Shown piece by piece: positions 9,352 through 17,266 of a DNA stretch of 64,000 bases (position 1 is the first letter of the stretch; the number at the start of each line of letters is the position of its first letter). The position numbers were made by a program, and so were the translations under genes. This DNA is from Clostridia bacterium (lineage in GTDB: Bacteria > Bacillota_A > Clostridia > Oscillospirales > CAG-272). Where the stretch lies: assembly GCA_017462125.1 (NCBI GenBank), contig JAFTRQ010000193.1, positions 54,684 to 118,683 of the forward strand, read 5' to 3'. The notes below the pieces were generated by a model that was not told the DNA's origin, ran no database searches, and was given only the letters and a program-made list of their open reading frames with translations.

Positions 9352-9380
9352 ATTATATCATACAATCACGTGATTGTCAA
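9352..9380 (-). promoter_or_regulatory. Consensus promoter with a 16-bp perfect palindrome in the spacer
   Basis: Read on the minus strand, this is TTGACA (9375-9380), 17 bases, TATAAT (9352-9357), a full consensus match. The spacer and part of the -35 are occupied by a perfect 16-bp palindrome, ACAATCACGTGATTGT (9362-9377), a textbook repressor operator position. It would drive the membrane protein gene at 9232 with a leader of about 110 bases. Confidence 0.85.
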
Positions 9381-9495
9381 CTATGTTCGCAAAAAAACAT
9401 TACACAAAGTTATGCCTGTATTTTTGTGCCAATTCCACAAAAGTAAAGCATTAGGTAAAAAAGGTATGTTTTTTGGTATATTTTCGTAACCCCAC

Positions 9496-9524
9496 TTGAC
9501 GAAAAGCTTAAGATTTGATAAAAT
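9496..9524 (+). promoter_or_regulatory. Promoter for the 9556-11274 gene pair
   Basis: TTGACG (9496-9501), 17-base spacer, TAAAAT (9519-9524). The ribosome binding site ATAGGAGG and the ATG at 9556 follow within about 30 bases of the predicted start. The rest of the 323-base gap 9233-9555 holds only this promoter, the divergent palindromic promoter and AT-rich sequence. Confidence 0.8.
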
Positions 9525-9555
9525 AGAACCACTACAAGCCATAGGAGGCAAGCAT

Positions 9556-10617
9556 ATGCAACAGTTAAACATACAGCCTATTATCGAGGGTATAAGAGAA
9601 GCGGTCAAGCTTCACGAGATAGAGGGAAGACCCGGCGAATACCGCCGTTGGCTCTGGAACAATCCCGATGGCACCCGTGAAATGGGAAAGAATGAGTACG
9701 GATGCGCAGACGCGATGAATCTGCTTTATACGATCAATGATTTCTATTGTGATGAGGAGACGAGAAAGGCTCGTATTGCGGCATTGCAGTCGATGCAGGA
9801 TCCCGAGACGGGACTTTTCCATGAAAAAACGCATCACACGTATCACACTACGGCGCATTGCTCGGCGGCGATCGAGCTTTTTGACGTTAAGCCTCTCTAT
9901 CCCGTAAAAGAATTTCATAAATATCTGAATGACAGAGACGAGCTTTTCAGATTTTTAAGGGAGGATACCCGTTGGGCTACCAATCCTTGGCGTGACTCCC
10001 ATCTTGGTGCGGGAGTGTATGCGGCGCTTGTCAATTCTGATGAAATCACCCCTGCTTTTTCCGAGAATTATTTTGAGTGGTTCAGAGAGAATTGCGATCC
10101 CGTGACCGGATTCTGGACAAAGGACGTTGCCGATAAGGCTCCTTGTATCGGAAATACAATGCAGGTGGAAGGGCAAGCTGTGCTGTTCCAATATATGGCG
10201 GCAGGCTTCCACTATCTCTTCAACCACGAGTACGCAAAGCAGCCCCTGCCTTATGCAGAGAGAGTGATCGATAGCTGCATCAAGCTTTATCGCGAAAACG
10301 GTCTCCCCTCTACCTTCGGTATGTTCTGCGGATTCCTTGAGGTGGATTGGGTGTACTGCCTTACAAGAGCGCTCCGACAGACCAAGTATCGCTACGACGA
10401 GGCGATCGAATGTCTGCAGGATTTTGCTGAAAAGTTCGTTGGCTATATGACGAAGGACAATTACACCGAAAATAACCGCTTCAATGACTTCTTCCAGGAT
10501 CTTCATTGCCTGTTCGGATCGGCATGTTGTCTTGCAGAGCTTCAACAGACCTTCCCCGGCAAGCTGGTTTCCGACAAGCCTCTCAAGCTCGTTCTCGACA
10601 GAAGACCTTTTATTTAA
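9556..10617 (+). CDS. Predicted alpha/alpha-barrel protein, function unknown
   Basis: This 353-residue protein starts at the ATG at 9556, 7 bases after GGAGG. The sequence is mostly helical with repeated aromatic and acidic positions (YGCADAMNLLYTINDFY, DPETGLFHE, WRDSHLGAGVYAAL, DPVTGFW, FGMFCGFLEVDWVYCLTRAL), a pattern typical of (alpha/alpha)6-barrel enzymes and terpene-cyclase-like or glycosidase-like folds. The paired DPETG and DPVTG turns look like repeats of the barrel. No catalytic signature was recognised. A histidine phosphatase gene follows after 6 bases and shares its terminator, so the two form an operon. Confidence 0.72.
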   Translation: MQQLNIQPIIEGIREAVKLHEIEGRPGEYRRWLWNNPDGTREMGKNEYGCADAMNLLYTINDFYCDEETRKARIAALQSMQDPETGLFHEKTHHTYHTTAHCSAAIELFDVKPLYPVKEFHKYLNDRDELFRFLREDTRWATNPWRDSHLGAGVYAALVNSDEITPAFSENYFEWFRENCDPVTGFWTKDVADKAPCIGNTMQVEGQAVLFQYMAAGFHYLFNHEYAKQPLPYAERVIDSCIKLYRENGLPSTFGMFCGFLEVDWVYCLTRALRQTKYRYDEAIECLQDFAEKFVGYMTKDNYTENNRFNDFFQDLHCLFGSACCLAELQQTFPGKLVSDKPLKLVLDRRPFI

Positions 10618-10623
10618 TTTTCT

Positions 10624-11274
10624 ATGAAAACAAGATTTATTATGATCCGCCACGGCCACAGTATGGCAAACCAAGAAAAAAGCTTCGGAGGACAACATGA
10701 TTACCCTCTCACCGAGCTTGGCAGAACGCAGGCTGAAAAATGCGCCGAGGCATTAAAAAATGAAAGTGCTTATAAAATAGACAGGATATATGCAAGCGAT
10801 CTGAAAAGAGCATATGATACCGCTGTTCCTATTTCGCGCGCGCTTGGTCTTGATATCATTCCCACAAGCAGACTTCGTGAGATCTTCGCGGGTAAGTGGG
10901 AGGGTATGCCTTTTGTTGAGATAGATAAAGAATACGGCGAGGATTATAGAATTTGGCGCACGGACATCGGCAGAGCAAGATGCACGGGCGGAGAGAGCGT
11001 CAAGGAGCTTTCCGAAAGGGTACTTGCCGCGCTTGCCGATATTGCCTCTGAAAATGAAGGCAAAACCGTTTGCATCGCAACTCACGCTACACCCATAAGA
11101 GCGGTCTGTGCCGCGGCTGCCAAGATAGAATCTGCGGATATGGCAAAAATACCGTGGGTGGCGAATGCCTCTATTAACGTATTCGACTATGAGGATGGCA
11201 GATTTGTTCCCATTGACGTGGATAATTACCGGCATTTGGGCGATCTTGCCACAAAGTTGCCTTCCAACGTATAA
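10624..11274 (+). CDS. Histidine phosphatase family protein (phosphoglycerate mutase-like)
   Basis: This 216-residue protein of branch 1 of the histidine phosphatase superfamily has the catalytic RHGHS motif at residues 9-13 and a second catalytic His in CIATHATPIRAV. The motif YASDLKRAYDTA and the REIFAGKWEG acidic loop are also typical. These enzymes remove phosphate through a phospho-His intermediate; substrates range from alpha-ribazole phosphate to small sugar phosphates, and the substrate cannot be told here. It starts 6 bases after the upstream gene and ends at a strong terminator. Confidence 0.9.
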   Translation: MKTRFIMIRHGHSMANQEKSFGGQHDYPLTELGRTQAEKCAEALKNESAYKIDRIYASDLKRAYDTAVPISRALGLDIIPTSRLREIFAGKWEGMPFVEIDKEYGEDYRIWRTDIGRARCTGGESVKELSERVLAALADIASENEGKTVCIATHATPIRAVCAAAAKIESADMAKIPWVANASINVFDYEDGRFVPIDVDNYRHLGDLATKLPSNV

Positions 11275-11279
11275 AAATC

Positions 11280-11312
11280 AAGCAACTGCTCAAAGTGAGC
11301 GGTTGCTTTTTT
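11280..11312 (+). terminator. Intrinsic terminator after the histidine phosphatase gene
   Basis: Arms of 13 bases (11280-11292 and 11296-11308), with one G-T wobble, close on a 3-base loop, and the stem runs into six T. Confidence 0.88.
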
Positions 11313-11341
11313 GAATTTTGTAAACAAACAGAAAATAAGTT

Positions 11342-11400
11342 GTTGACAGGTCAACTTTCGCCTTCTGAATCTTGACGGGAGCCGAATTTTATGTTACAAT
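11342..11400 (+). promoter_or_regulatory. Promoter with upstream dyad for the OYE-aconitase X operon
   Basis: TTGACG (11372-11377), 17-base spacer, TACAAT (11395-11400) with an extended TGT immediately upstream. A separate inverted repeat, GTTGAC-AG-GTCAAC (11342-11355), lies 16 bases upstream of the -35 in an activator-like position. The ribosome binding site of the oxidoreductase follows at 11422. Confidence 0.8.
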
Positions 11401-11435
11401 GTATATTGATGAATAAATAATAAAGGAGTTTGCAT

Positions 11436-13499
11436 ATGGAAAATATGAACCCCAAATACGATGCCTTATTTACCCCTTGGAAAATAGGCAACGTTGAGAT
11501 CAAGAACAGAATCGTTATGTGCCCGATGGGCGGTACGTCGCTTTTCGGTTGGTTTGAGCTGGGCGGCTGTCATTTTGACAAGGAAGCGGCAAAGCTTTTC
11601 CTCGAGAGAGCAAACAACAACGTCGGTCTCATCATCCCCGGTATCGCGCCTCTGCGTGACACCTTCTGGGGAAAGTGGCTCTGGCAGAACCCGAAGATGT
11701 TTGAGGAGCTTAAAGTCTTTATGGACGAGATACATAAGACCGGTGCAAAGCTCTTCGTTCAGCTTACTGCGGGAATGGGTCGTTCCTGGGCGATCACCGA
11801 GCTTGTTGCCCCTTTGCACAAGAACAAGATCACACGTGCGATCGTCAAGCCTATTATTGATACCTCCCACGAGTTGGCGTCTCCCAGCCCTCAGCCCTCC
11901 CGCTGGGCGCACGATATTGAGTGCCCCGAGATGACTGTAGAGCAGATCCACGAGATCATCGAGGCATTTGCCAAGACGGCAAAGCTCTGCCGTGATGCAG
12001 GCGTTGACGGTGTTGAGGTTCATGCGGTTCACGAGGGCTATTTGCTTGACCAGTTTGCAATCGAATTTTTCAACAAGAGAGAAGACGAATACGGCGGAAG
12101 CTTTGAAAACCGCTATCGCTTTGCCGCTGAGGTTGTCAAGGCGATCAAGGAGGCTTGCGGTGACGATTATCCCGTATCCCTCCGTTACTCCGTAGAATCC
12201 AAAATGAAGGGATTCTGCGAGGGTGCGATGCCCGGTGAGGAATACGTCGAGGTGGGCAGAAATATGGAGGAATCCGAGAGAGCGGCAAAGTACCTGCAGG
12301 ACGCGGGATATGATATGCTCAATGCCGACAACGGAACCTACGACTCCTGGTATTGGGCGCATCCCCCGATGTATATGCCCGAGAACTGCAATCTTGAGGA
12401 CGTTGCGCATATTAAGCAGTTCGTGGACATTCCCGTGGTCTGTGCGGGAAGAATGGATGCCGAGGTCGGTGCCAAGGCGGTTGCCGAAGGTAAGATCGAC
12501 GGCGTTGGTGTTGCCCGTCAGTTCCTTGTTGATCCCGAATGGATCACGAAGATGATCGAGGACAGATTGGAGGACATCAAGCCCTGCATCTGCTGTCACG
12601 CAGGATGCTTCAATTTCTCCTCCTCCAAGGGGCACGCAAATACCCAGGATCTGAAGGATACTATGGGACTTGCACGTTGCGCGTTGAATCCCGAGACGAT
12701 GCAGTCTAAGAAGTATCACATAGAGCCTGCGAAAAAGAGCAAAAATGTCGCTGTGATCGGCGGTGGTATCGGTGGTATGGAGGCGGCAATCGTCTGTGCC
12801 AAGAGAGGCCACAAGGTTACACTTTACGAAAAGACCGACAAGCTTGGCGGCGTATTTATCGCGGCGGCAGCACCCTCCTTCAAGGAGAAGGACAGAGCGC
12901 TGATTGCTTGGTACGTGCGTGAGATCTCCAAGTATCCCATTGAGGTCAAGATGAATACCGAGGTTACCGATATCAAGGCTCTCGGTGCAGACGAGGTTAT
13001 CGTTGCGACCGGTGCCAAGGCAAAGAGGATCCCCGTCAAGGGCGCAGAGACAGCGATCGAGGCGATTGACTTCCTCCTCGGCAACAAGACCGTTGGAGAA
13101 AAGGTTGTGGTGATCGGCGGCGGACTTACAGGCTGTGAGATAGCATACGAGCTTTGCTTGCAGGGCAAGAAGCCTGCTATCGTTGAGATGCAGGACGACC
13201 TTGTTACAACTCCCGGTATCTGCTTGGCAAATACCAGCTATCTCCGCGACTATTTCAAGACAAACAACACCCCCGTTTATCTTGAAACCTCGGTTTGTGA
13301 GATCGCAAACGACGGTGTTATGGTCAAGGGTAAGGATGGCAAGATCACCAAGATAGAGGCAGACTCGGTCATTCTGTCTGTCGGATACAATCCTGCTCCC
13401 ATTACCACCAAGGGCGTCCACGTCATCGGTGACGCAAAGGTTGTCGGCAACCTCCGCACCGTTATCTGGGGCGCGTGGGACGTAGCAATGAAGATTTGA
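11436..13499 (+). CDS. Old Yellow Enzyme-type NADH:flavin oxidoreductase (FadH-like)
   Basis: This 687-residue enzyme has the layout of 2,4-dienoyl-CoA reductase and related reductases: an N-terminal FMN TIM barrel (about residues 1-370, with DGVEVHAVHEGYLLDQF and NKREDEYGGSFENRYRF), an iron-sulfur Cys cluster motif (CICCHAGCF, with a later Cys in ARCALNP), then an FAD/NAD(P) module (GGGIGGMEAA, GGGLTGCEIA). The start is the ATG at 11436, 7 bases after AAAGGAG; an in-frame TTG two codons earlier is less likely. Such enzymes reduce activated C=C bonds or act in bile-acid and aromatic degradation. The two-subunit aconitase X genes follow 303 bases later, suggesting a shared dehydration and reduction pathway, but the substrate is unknown. 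Confidence 0.9.
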   Translation: MENMNPKYDALFTPWKIGNVEIKNRIVMCPMGGTSLFGWFELGGCHFDKEAAKLFLERANNNVGLIIPGIAPLRDTFWGKWLWQNPKMFEELKVFMDEIHKTGAKLFVQLTAGMGRSWAITELVAPLHKNKITRAIVKPIIDTSHELASPSPQPSRWAHDIECPEMTVEQIHEIIEAFAKTAKLCRDAGVDGVEVHAVHEGYLLDQFAIEFFNKREDEYGGSFENRYRFAAEVVKAIKEACGDDYPVSLRYSVESKMKGFCEGAMPGEEYVEVGRNMEESERAAKYLQDAGYDMLNADNGTYDSWYWAHPPMYMPENCNLEDVAHIKQFVDIPVVCAGRMDAEVGAKAVAEGKIDGVGVARQFLVDPEWITKMIEDRLEDIKPCICCHAGCFNFSSSKGHANTQDLKDTMGLARCALNPETMQSKKYHIEPAKKSKNVAVIGGGIGGMEAAIVCAKRGHKVTLYEKTDKLGGVFIAAAAPSFKEKDRALIAWYVREISKYPIEVKMNTEVTDIKALGADEVIVATGAKAKRIPVKGAETAIEAIDFLLGNKTVGEKVVVIGGGLTGCEIAYELCLQGKKPAIVEMQDDLVTTPGICLANTSYLRDYFKTNNTPVYLETSVCEIANDGVMVKGKDGKITKIEADSVILSVGYNPAPITTKGVHVIGDAKVVGNLRTVIWGAWDVAMKI

Positions 13500-13802
13500 T
13501 GAGATGCGTGCGGGGAAGCTTTTTGAAAAAAGCTCCCCCGCGCCCCCGCAAAAACTTTAAACAAAAAAATAGTAAATTGCCCCCATTTCAAAAAACTGAA
13601 TGGTGGCAAGATTGTTAAAGGTTTTCGTCCGCCTTTTTCAAAAGGCGGCGCAGTCAAGGGCGCGTAGCCCTTGTCGTCATCCGCAGATGACGAAATTATC
13701 CTCGGCGTTTCTTTTTTGCCAAGCTTTTTTCTTGTGCCTTCTGTGCCAAAGAAAAAAGCGGGCTTGAAAACAAAATAAACTTCAATTTGTGGAGAAAAAA
13801 CT
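13500..13802. repeat. Structured intergenic element with four hairpins
   Basis: This 303-base gap holds no gene but several clear inverted repeats: 13512-13536 (AGCTTTTT and AAAAAGCT, extended by GGGG and CCCC), 13629-13648 (CCGCCTTTT and AAAAGGCGG), 13655-13673 (CAAGGGC and GCCCTTG) and 13674-13693 (TCGTCAT and ATGACGA). The first hairpin resembles the one at 15535-15576 in layout: a purine-rich arm, TTTTTGAAAAA core, then a C-rich tail. Such elements are scattered in Clostridia genomes and may be small non-autonomous repeats or attenuators. Confidence 0.6.
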
Positions 13803-15080
13803 ATGATTTTAACGCAAGAACAGCAAGCCATACTGAATGGCGAAAAGGGCGAGACCTTGGCCAAGGTAATGAAGACCTTGGTTATGTACGGTGATGCCTT
13901 TGGAGCAGAGAAGATGGTGCCCGTGACCAGCGAGTACAACCATCTTGTAACGTCCTTCGGACTTAAAATGATGACCCCCGTGTTCGATCTGATGCAGCAG
14001 TTGATTGATGCAGGTGCGGTTTCACAGCAAAAATTCTCGGTAGACCCGAGACCGGTTGATAAGAACGTTCCCGCAAACGTTCTGCAGAAGCTTGTTTTCA
14101 ATAAGTTTATGTACAGCACGCAGGAAATGTATGAGGGACAGCTCAAGGAGCTGGGTCTGATGAATGAGGATGCCTTCACCTGTGCTTGCTATCTTGATCA
14201 GGTCGGTAACAAGCCGAAGCGTGGAGAGGTGCTTTCCTGGGCAGAGTCCAGCGCGGTAGTTTATGCCAACTCCGTTCTTGGCGCAAGATGTAACAGAAAT
14301 TCGGGTATTATGGACATTATGGGCTCTATCGTAGGCTACGTTCCTTACTTTGGTCTCCTGACCGACGAGGGAAGAAAGGCTACCTGGATCGTGAAGATCG
14401 AGACCGAAAAGAAGCCTGAGGCACAGCTCTTGGGTTCTGCCATCGGTATGAAGGTTATGGAAGCTGTACCCTACGTTTACGGACTTGATAAGTGGATCGG
14501 CAACGAGCTTGATGAATCTGCTTGCTCCTACTTGAAGGATTTCGGTGCGGCAACGGCATCCAACGGTGCGGTAGGTCTGTATCACATTGACGGTCTTACT
14601 CCCGAGGCGGTAGACTTTGGCGAATCTCTGATCGCAGAGGGCGCACAGGTCTACGTGATCGATGATGCCGAGCTTGAAAGAGTAAAGGCAAGCTATCCCG
14701 TTATGTGGAAGAATGAGAATGCCAAGCCCAAGCTTTGCTTTATGGGTTGTCCTCATATGACCCTTCAGCAATTGAAGGATTGGACTGACAAGCTGGAGGC
14801 AGGCCTGCAGGCATCGGGTAATAAAAAGGTACTTGTTCCTACAGTGTTTACCGCATCTCCCGCGGTCCTCAAGGAGTTTGAGCAGACGGGCTATGCCGTC
14901 AGATTGAAGGCGATGGGTGTTATTACATCCTATATCTGTCCTCTGATGTATATGAACAATCCCCTCTGTAAGAAAATGCCTGTTATCACGTCTTCCAATA
15001 AGCTTCGCACGTACACTACGTCCAGATATTATACCGATGATGAAATACTTGCAACACTCACGAAGGGAGGGGTTAAGTGA
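13803..15080 (+). CDS. Aconitase X large (catalytic) subunit
   Basis: This 425-residue protein matches the aconitase X catalytic domain (formerly DUF521), with the family patterns VPVTSEYNHLVTSFGL near the N-terminus, AESSAVVYANSVLGARCNRNSG in the middle and FMGCPHMTLQQL later. Conserved Cys in the ARCNR and GCPH motifs are expected metal-cluster or active-site residues. Characterised relatives dehydrate cis-3-hydroxy-L-proline in bacteria or mevalonate 5-phosphate in archaea; which reaction applies here cannot be told. The start has GGAG 8 bases upstream. The stop overlaps the small-subunit start by one base, so the subunits are translationally coupled. Confidence 0.92.
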   Translation: MILTQEQQAILNGEKGETLAKVMKTLVMYGDAFGAEKMVPVTSEYNHLVTSFGLKMMTPVFDLMQQLIDAGAVSQQKFSVDPRPVDKNVPANVLQKLVFNKFMYSTQEMYEGQLKELGLMNEDAFTCACYLDQVGNKPKRGEVLSWAESSAVVYANSVLGARCNRNSGIMDIMGSIVGYVPYFGLLTDEGRKATWIVKIETEKKPEAQLLGSAIGMKVMEAVPYVYGLDKWIGNELDESACSYLKDFGAATASNGAVGLYHIDGLTPEAVDFGESLIAEGAQVYVIDDAELERVKASYPVMWKNENAKPKLCFMGCPHMTLQQLKDWTDKLEAGLQASGNKKVLVPTVFTASPAVLKEFEQTGYAVRLKAMGVITSYICPLMYMNNPLCKKMPVITSSNKLRTYTTSRYYTDDEILATLTKGGVK

Positions 15081-15523
15081 TGAAAGAATTCAAGGGAAGA
15101 GTAGTAACCCCCGGTTGCGTTACTGCTGAGGCGGTAGTAACCCACGGAGGCTTTAACACGTTGGCATCCCTTCAGGGCGCGCTTCAGTTTGGTGACGAGA
15201 CCGCAACCTGCAAGGATCAGAATAATCCCGATCTTTTCGGTAAGCCCACTGCAGGTAAGGCTCTTTGCCTTCCTATGACGATCGGCTCCACTACGGGCGG
15301 CTTGGTGCTCTATTGTGCTTGCGCGATGAAGCGTCAGCCTGCTTGTATGCTCTTTTCTGAGCACATCGACTCGCTTGCGGCTGCAGGTGCTATTCTTGCG
15401 GACGTTTGGGTCGACGACGTGACTATGCCCGTCGTTGATTGCCTCGGTCAGGAATTTCTTGATTACGTCAAGGACGGTATGCAAATAACCGTCAAAGATG
15501 ATGGCGTAGTTGTTGTTGAGTGA
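15080..15523 (+). CDS. Aconitase X small subunit (swivelling domain, DUF126)
   Basis: This 147-residue partner of the large subunit contains the family features KGRVVTPG at the N-terminus, KALCLPMTIGSTTGG with the conserved Gly-Ser-Thr active-site loop, and a C-terminal beta barrel. I chose the ATG at 15080, which overlaps the upstream TGA by one base and has GGGAGGGG 8 bases upstream; an in-frame GTG lies one codon earlier. In single-chain aconitase X enzymes the two parts are fused; here they are separate adjacent genes, the two-subunit form. Confidence 0.92.
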   Translation: MKEFKGRVVTPGCVTAEAVVTHGGFNTLASLQGALQFGDETATCKDQNNPDLFGKPTAGKALCLPMTIGSTTGGLVLYCACAMKRQPACMLFSEHIDSLAAAGAILADVWVDDVTMPVVDCLGQEFLDYVKDGMQITVKDDGVVVVE

Positions 15524-15534
15524 TAGATGATTTT

Positions 15535-15626
15535 GGGGGAGGAGAAACCTTTTTGAAAAAAGGTTTCTCCTCCCCCAAGCCCCCTCCTTTTCCCAAAACC
15601 TTTTGGAAAAGAGGGGTGTTTTTTAT
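15535..15626. terminator. Double hairpin ending in a T-run after aconitase X
   Basis: A perfect 20-bp inverted repeat (15535-15554 and 15557-15576) with a 2-base centre is followed by a second hairpin (15581-15616, CCCCTC arms pairing with GAGGGG around CCAAAA/TTTTGG) and a run of T. The second hairpin is a good intrinsic terminator for the operon; the first is much longer than needed and resembles the element at 13512. Confidence 0.75.
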
Positions 15627-15671
15627 TTGTTTGTGAACTTCTTTCGGTGAAGAAGGTTTTATACGTAAATA

Positions 15672-16169
15672 CTATCTGATAATTACCCTATCCAAGCTTC
15701 CCGAAAAATTGGTGATCGTAAACCTACCCTTCAGCTTTGTCAGCTTGCGCTTCCATCCTGTTACGGGCGTGCTGATTTTGGCGATGAACCGTTCAAACTC
15801 AGCTCTCATATCATCCTCTCTGTCGGTCAGAGCAAAGATCTCGGTCATAAACGGTGCGCCCGAGCCGATATCATCCTCCTCTGCAAAGCCGAGAACGAAA
15901 ACGATCTTGTCATGAATGATGTCATCGATAGCATTTGCAGCCTGCTCGGGGGTGATGGGACGGTCTCCCGTTACGTTGGATATCTGTCCCACAGAGATCA
16001 GACAGCCCTCGTCGCTGACGCTGAGCGCGATAGGCATCATAGGCTGCTTTTCATTGGGATAGATCAGCTCGCAAAATTCGTTTCCTCGACTGTCTACGTC
16101 GTATAATACCTTGCGCCCAAAGGCGGGATGGCATTTGCGCAAATATTCGATCTTTTCTTCAATGTTCAT
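15672..16169 (-). CDS. Hypothetical protein, 165 residues
   Basis: A small soluble protein of mixed alpha/beta character with no recognised motif. It contains an acidic middle (DDIGSGAPFMTEIF, DREDDMRAEFERF) and ends with a basic, strand-rich tail. AAAGGA precedes the ATG. It lies 21 bases downstream of the OGG-type DNA glycosylase gene on the same strand and is likely co-transcribed, but nothing in the sequence ties it to DNA repair. Function unknown. Confidence 0.75.
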   Translation of the reverse strand: MNIEEKIEYLRKCHPAFGRKVLYDVDSRGNEFCELIYPNEKQPMMPIALSVSDEGCLISVGQISNVTGDRPITPEQAANAIDDIIHDKIVFVLGFAEEDDIGSGAPFMTEIFALTDREDDMRAEFERFIAKISTPVTGWKRKLTKLKGRFTITNFSGSLDRVIIR

Positions 16170-16190
16170 AATTGTAATCCTTTGTTGAAT

Positions 16191-17117
16191 TTATTGTTGC
16201 AGGTAACGTTCATAATAAAAGAGATATTGTTGGGCAACTCCGGCGTATTCTCCGAGATGCTCGGGAGAAAAGCCCGAATCAAAATACTTTACGGTGGCTT
16301 TTTTGATCCAGACGTCAATAGGAAATGTGTCAAGCTTGCCAAATCCGAAAAGCAGGGCACAGCTTGCCACCTTTGGACCGATTCCCTTGACAGCGCAAAG
16401 ATGCTGTATGCATCTCTCGGTTTTTGCGCTTCGCAAAAGCGAAAAATCGATCTCACCCGATGCGGCTTTTTCAGCGGCGTCCTGTATGTACTTGGCGCGG
16501 AAGCCCATTTTGAGCTCATAAAGCTTGGGTATTCCAAGTGAGAGCACCTTTTCGGGGGATGGGAAGCTGTAGAAATGCCCGTCGGCATTTTTGTGCGCAT
16601 CGGCAACGTGACCCTCCATTATGGAAACGTCCACCTGCTCACCACAGGCGAGGCAGAGAGAGGTAATCAGCTTTTTGATGCGGGGAATGTTGTTGTTTTG
16701 TGAAATGATGAAGGAGCAGATTGCCTCCCAACCATCTTGATTCAAAATACGGATCCCGTCACCCCGCATCACCGCATCCCGCAAGGCGGGATTGTCGGAT
16801 AAGGACAGGATGCTTCTGTTGATTTCATCGTAGTCACGGTCAAGCCCGAGAAAAGCCTGCCATATCTGTTCATACTCCTCAAGATCAACGTTGTATATAT
16901 AGATCTCGTCCTCATCCTGTGCGATGGAGACGTATTTTCCATTGGCACATCCTGCGTATTCGATCTCGTGGCTAGACTCTGTTACGGGGTCGAATCGAAA
17001 GCTTTGCCCACAATCGAAGATCTTGCGTACGTCAAAATGCTTGACTCTGCGCACTCTGACAGCGCTCAGCCTTCCGTATTGAATTTTCTCTGCCAAAAGG
17101 GCACGGGTTTCGGTCAT
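16191..17117 (-). CDS. 8-oxoguanine DNA glycosylase (OGG1-type)
   Basis: This 308-residue protein has an N-terminal OGG_N-like domain (FDCGQSFRFDPV) and a helix-hairpin-helix-GPD domain. The segment QDGWEAICSFIISQNNNIPRI matches the OGG1 family, and the hairpin VKGIGPKVASCALLFGFG carries the expected catalytic Lys (GIGPK) with the conserved Asp downstream in FPIDVW. It should excise 8-oxoguanine and nick the abasic site. The ATG has GGAG about 10 bases upstream. Its promoter overlaps, head to head, the promoter of the divergent gene at 17267. Confidence 0.93.
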   Translation of the reverse strand: MTETRALLAEKIQYGRLSAVRVRRVKHFDVRKIFDCGQSFRFDPVTESSHEIEYAGCANGKYVSIAQDEDEIYIYNVDLEEYEQIWQAFLGLDRDYDEINRSILSLSDNPALRDAVMRGDGIRILNQDGWEAICSFIISQNNNIPRIKKLITSLCLACGEQVDVSIMEGHVADAHKNADGHFYSFPSPEKVLSLGIPKLYELKMGFRAKYIQDAAEKAASGEIDFSLLRSAKTERCIQHLCAVKGIGPKVASCALLFGFGKLDTFPIDVWIKKATVKYFDSGFSPEHLGEYAGVAQQYLFYYERYLQQ

Positions 17118-17147
17118 AAAAATATACTCCGTATTTCAAAAATGTAC

Positions 17148-17176
17148 TTGCAAACGGTAGGAAAATATGTTACAAT
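17148..17176 (+). promoter_or_regulatory. Promoter for the 17267 operon
   Basis: TTGCAA (17148-17153), 17-base spacer, TACAAT (17171-17176) with an extended TGT. The predicted start near 17183 lies within the region needed by the opposing minus-strand promoter. Confidence 0.75.
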
Positions 17177-17187
17177 AATTATATAAT

Positions 17188-17216
17188 ATTATAGCAGTAT
17201 CGGTGCGGTTTTTCAA
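17188..17216 (-). promoter_or_regulatory. Promoter for the OGG operon, facing the plus-strand promoter
   Basis: On the minus strand: TTGAAA (17211-17216), 17-base spacer, TATAAT (17188-17193) with an extended TGC. Its predicted start, near 17181, is within a few bases of the start of the plus-strand promoter, so the two polymerases would collide. Confidence 0.78.
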
Positions 17217-17266
17217 TAGCTTTTTGTAACTTATTTCGCATCGGTACGAATTGGAAAGGATTATTT

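Noticed and set aside
11466..13421. A 651-codon minus-strand frame
   Set aside because: It is antisense to the Old Yellow Enzyme-type reductase and has no domain; a codon-bias shadow.
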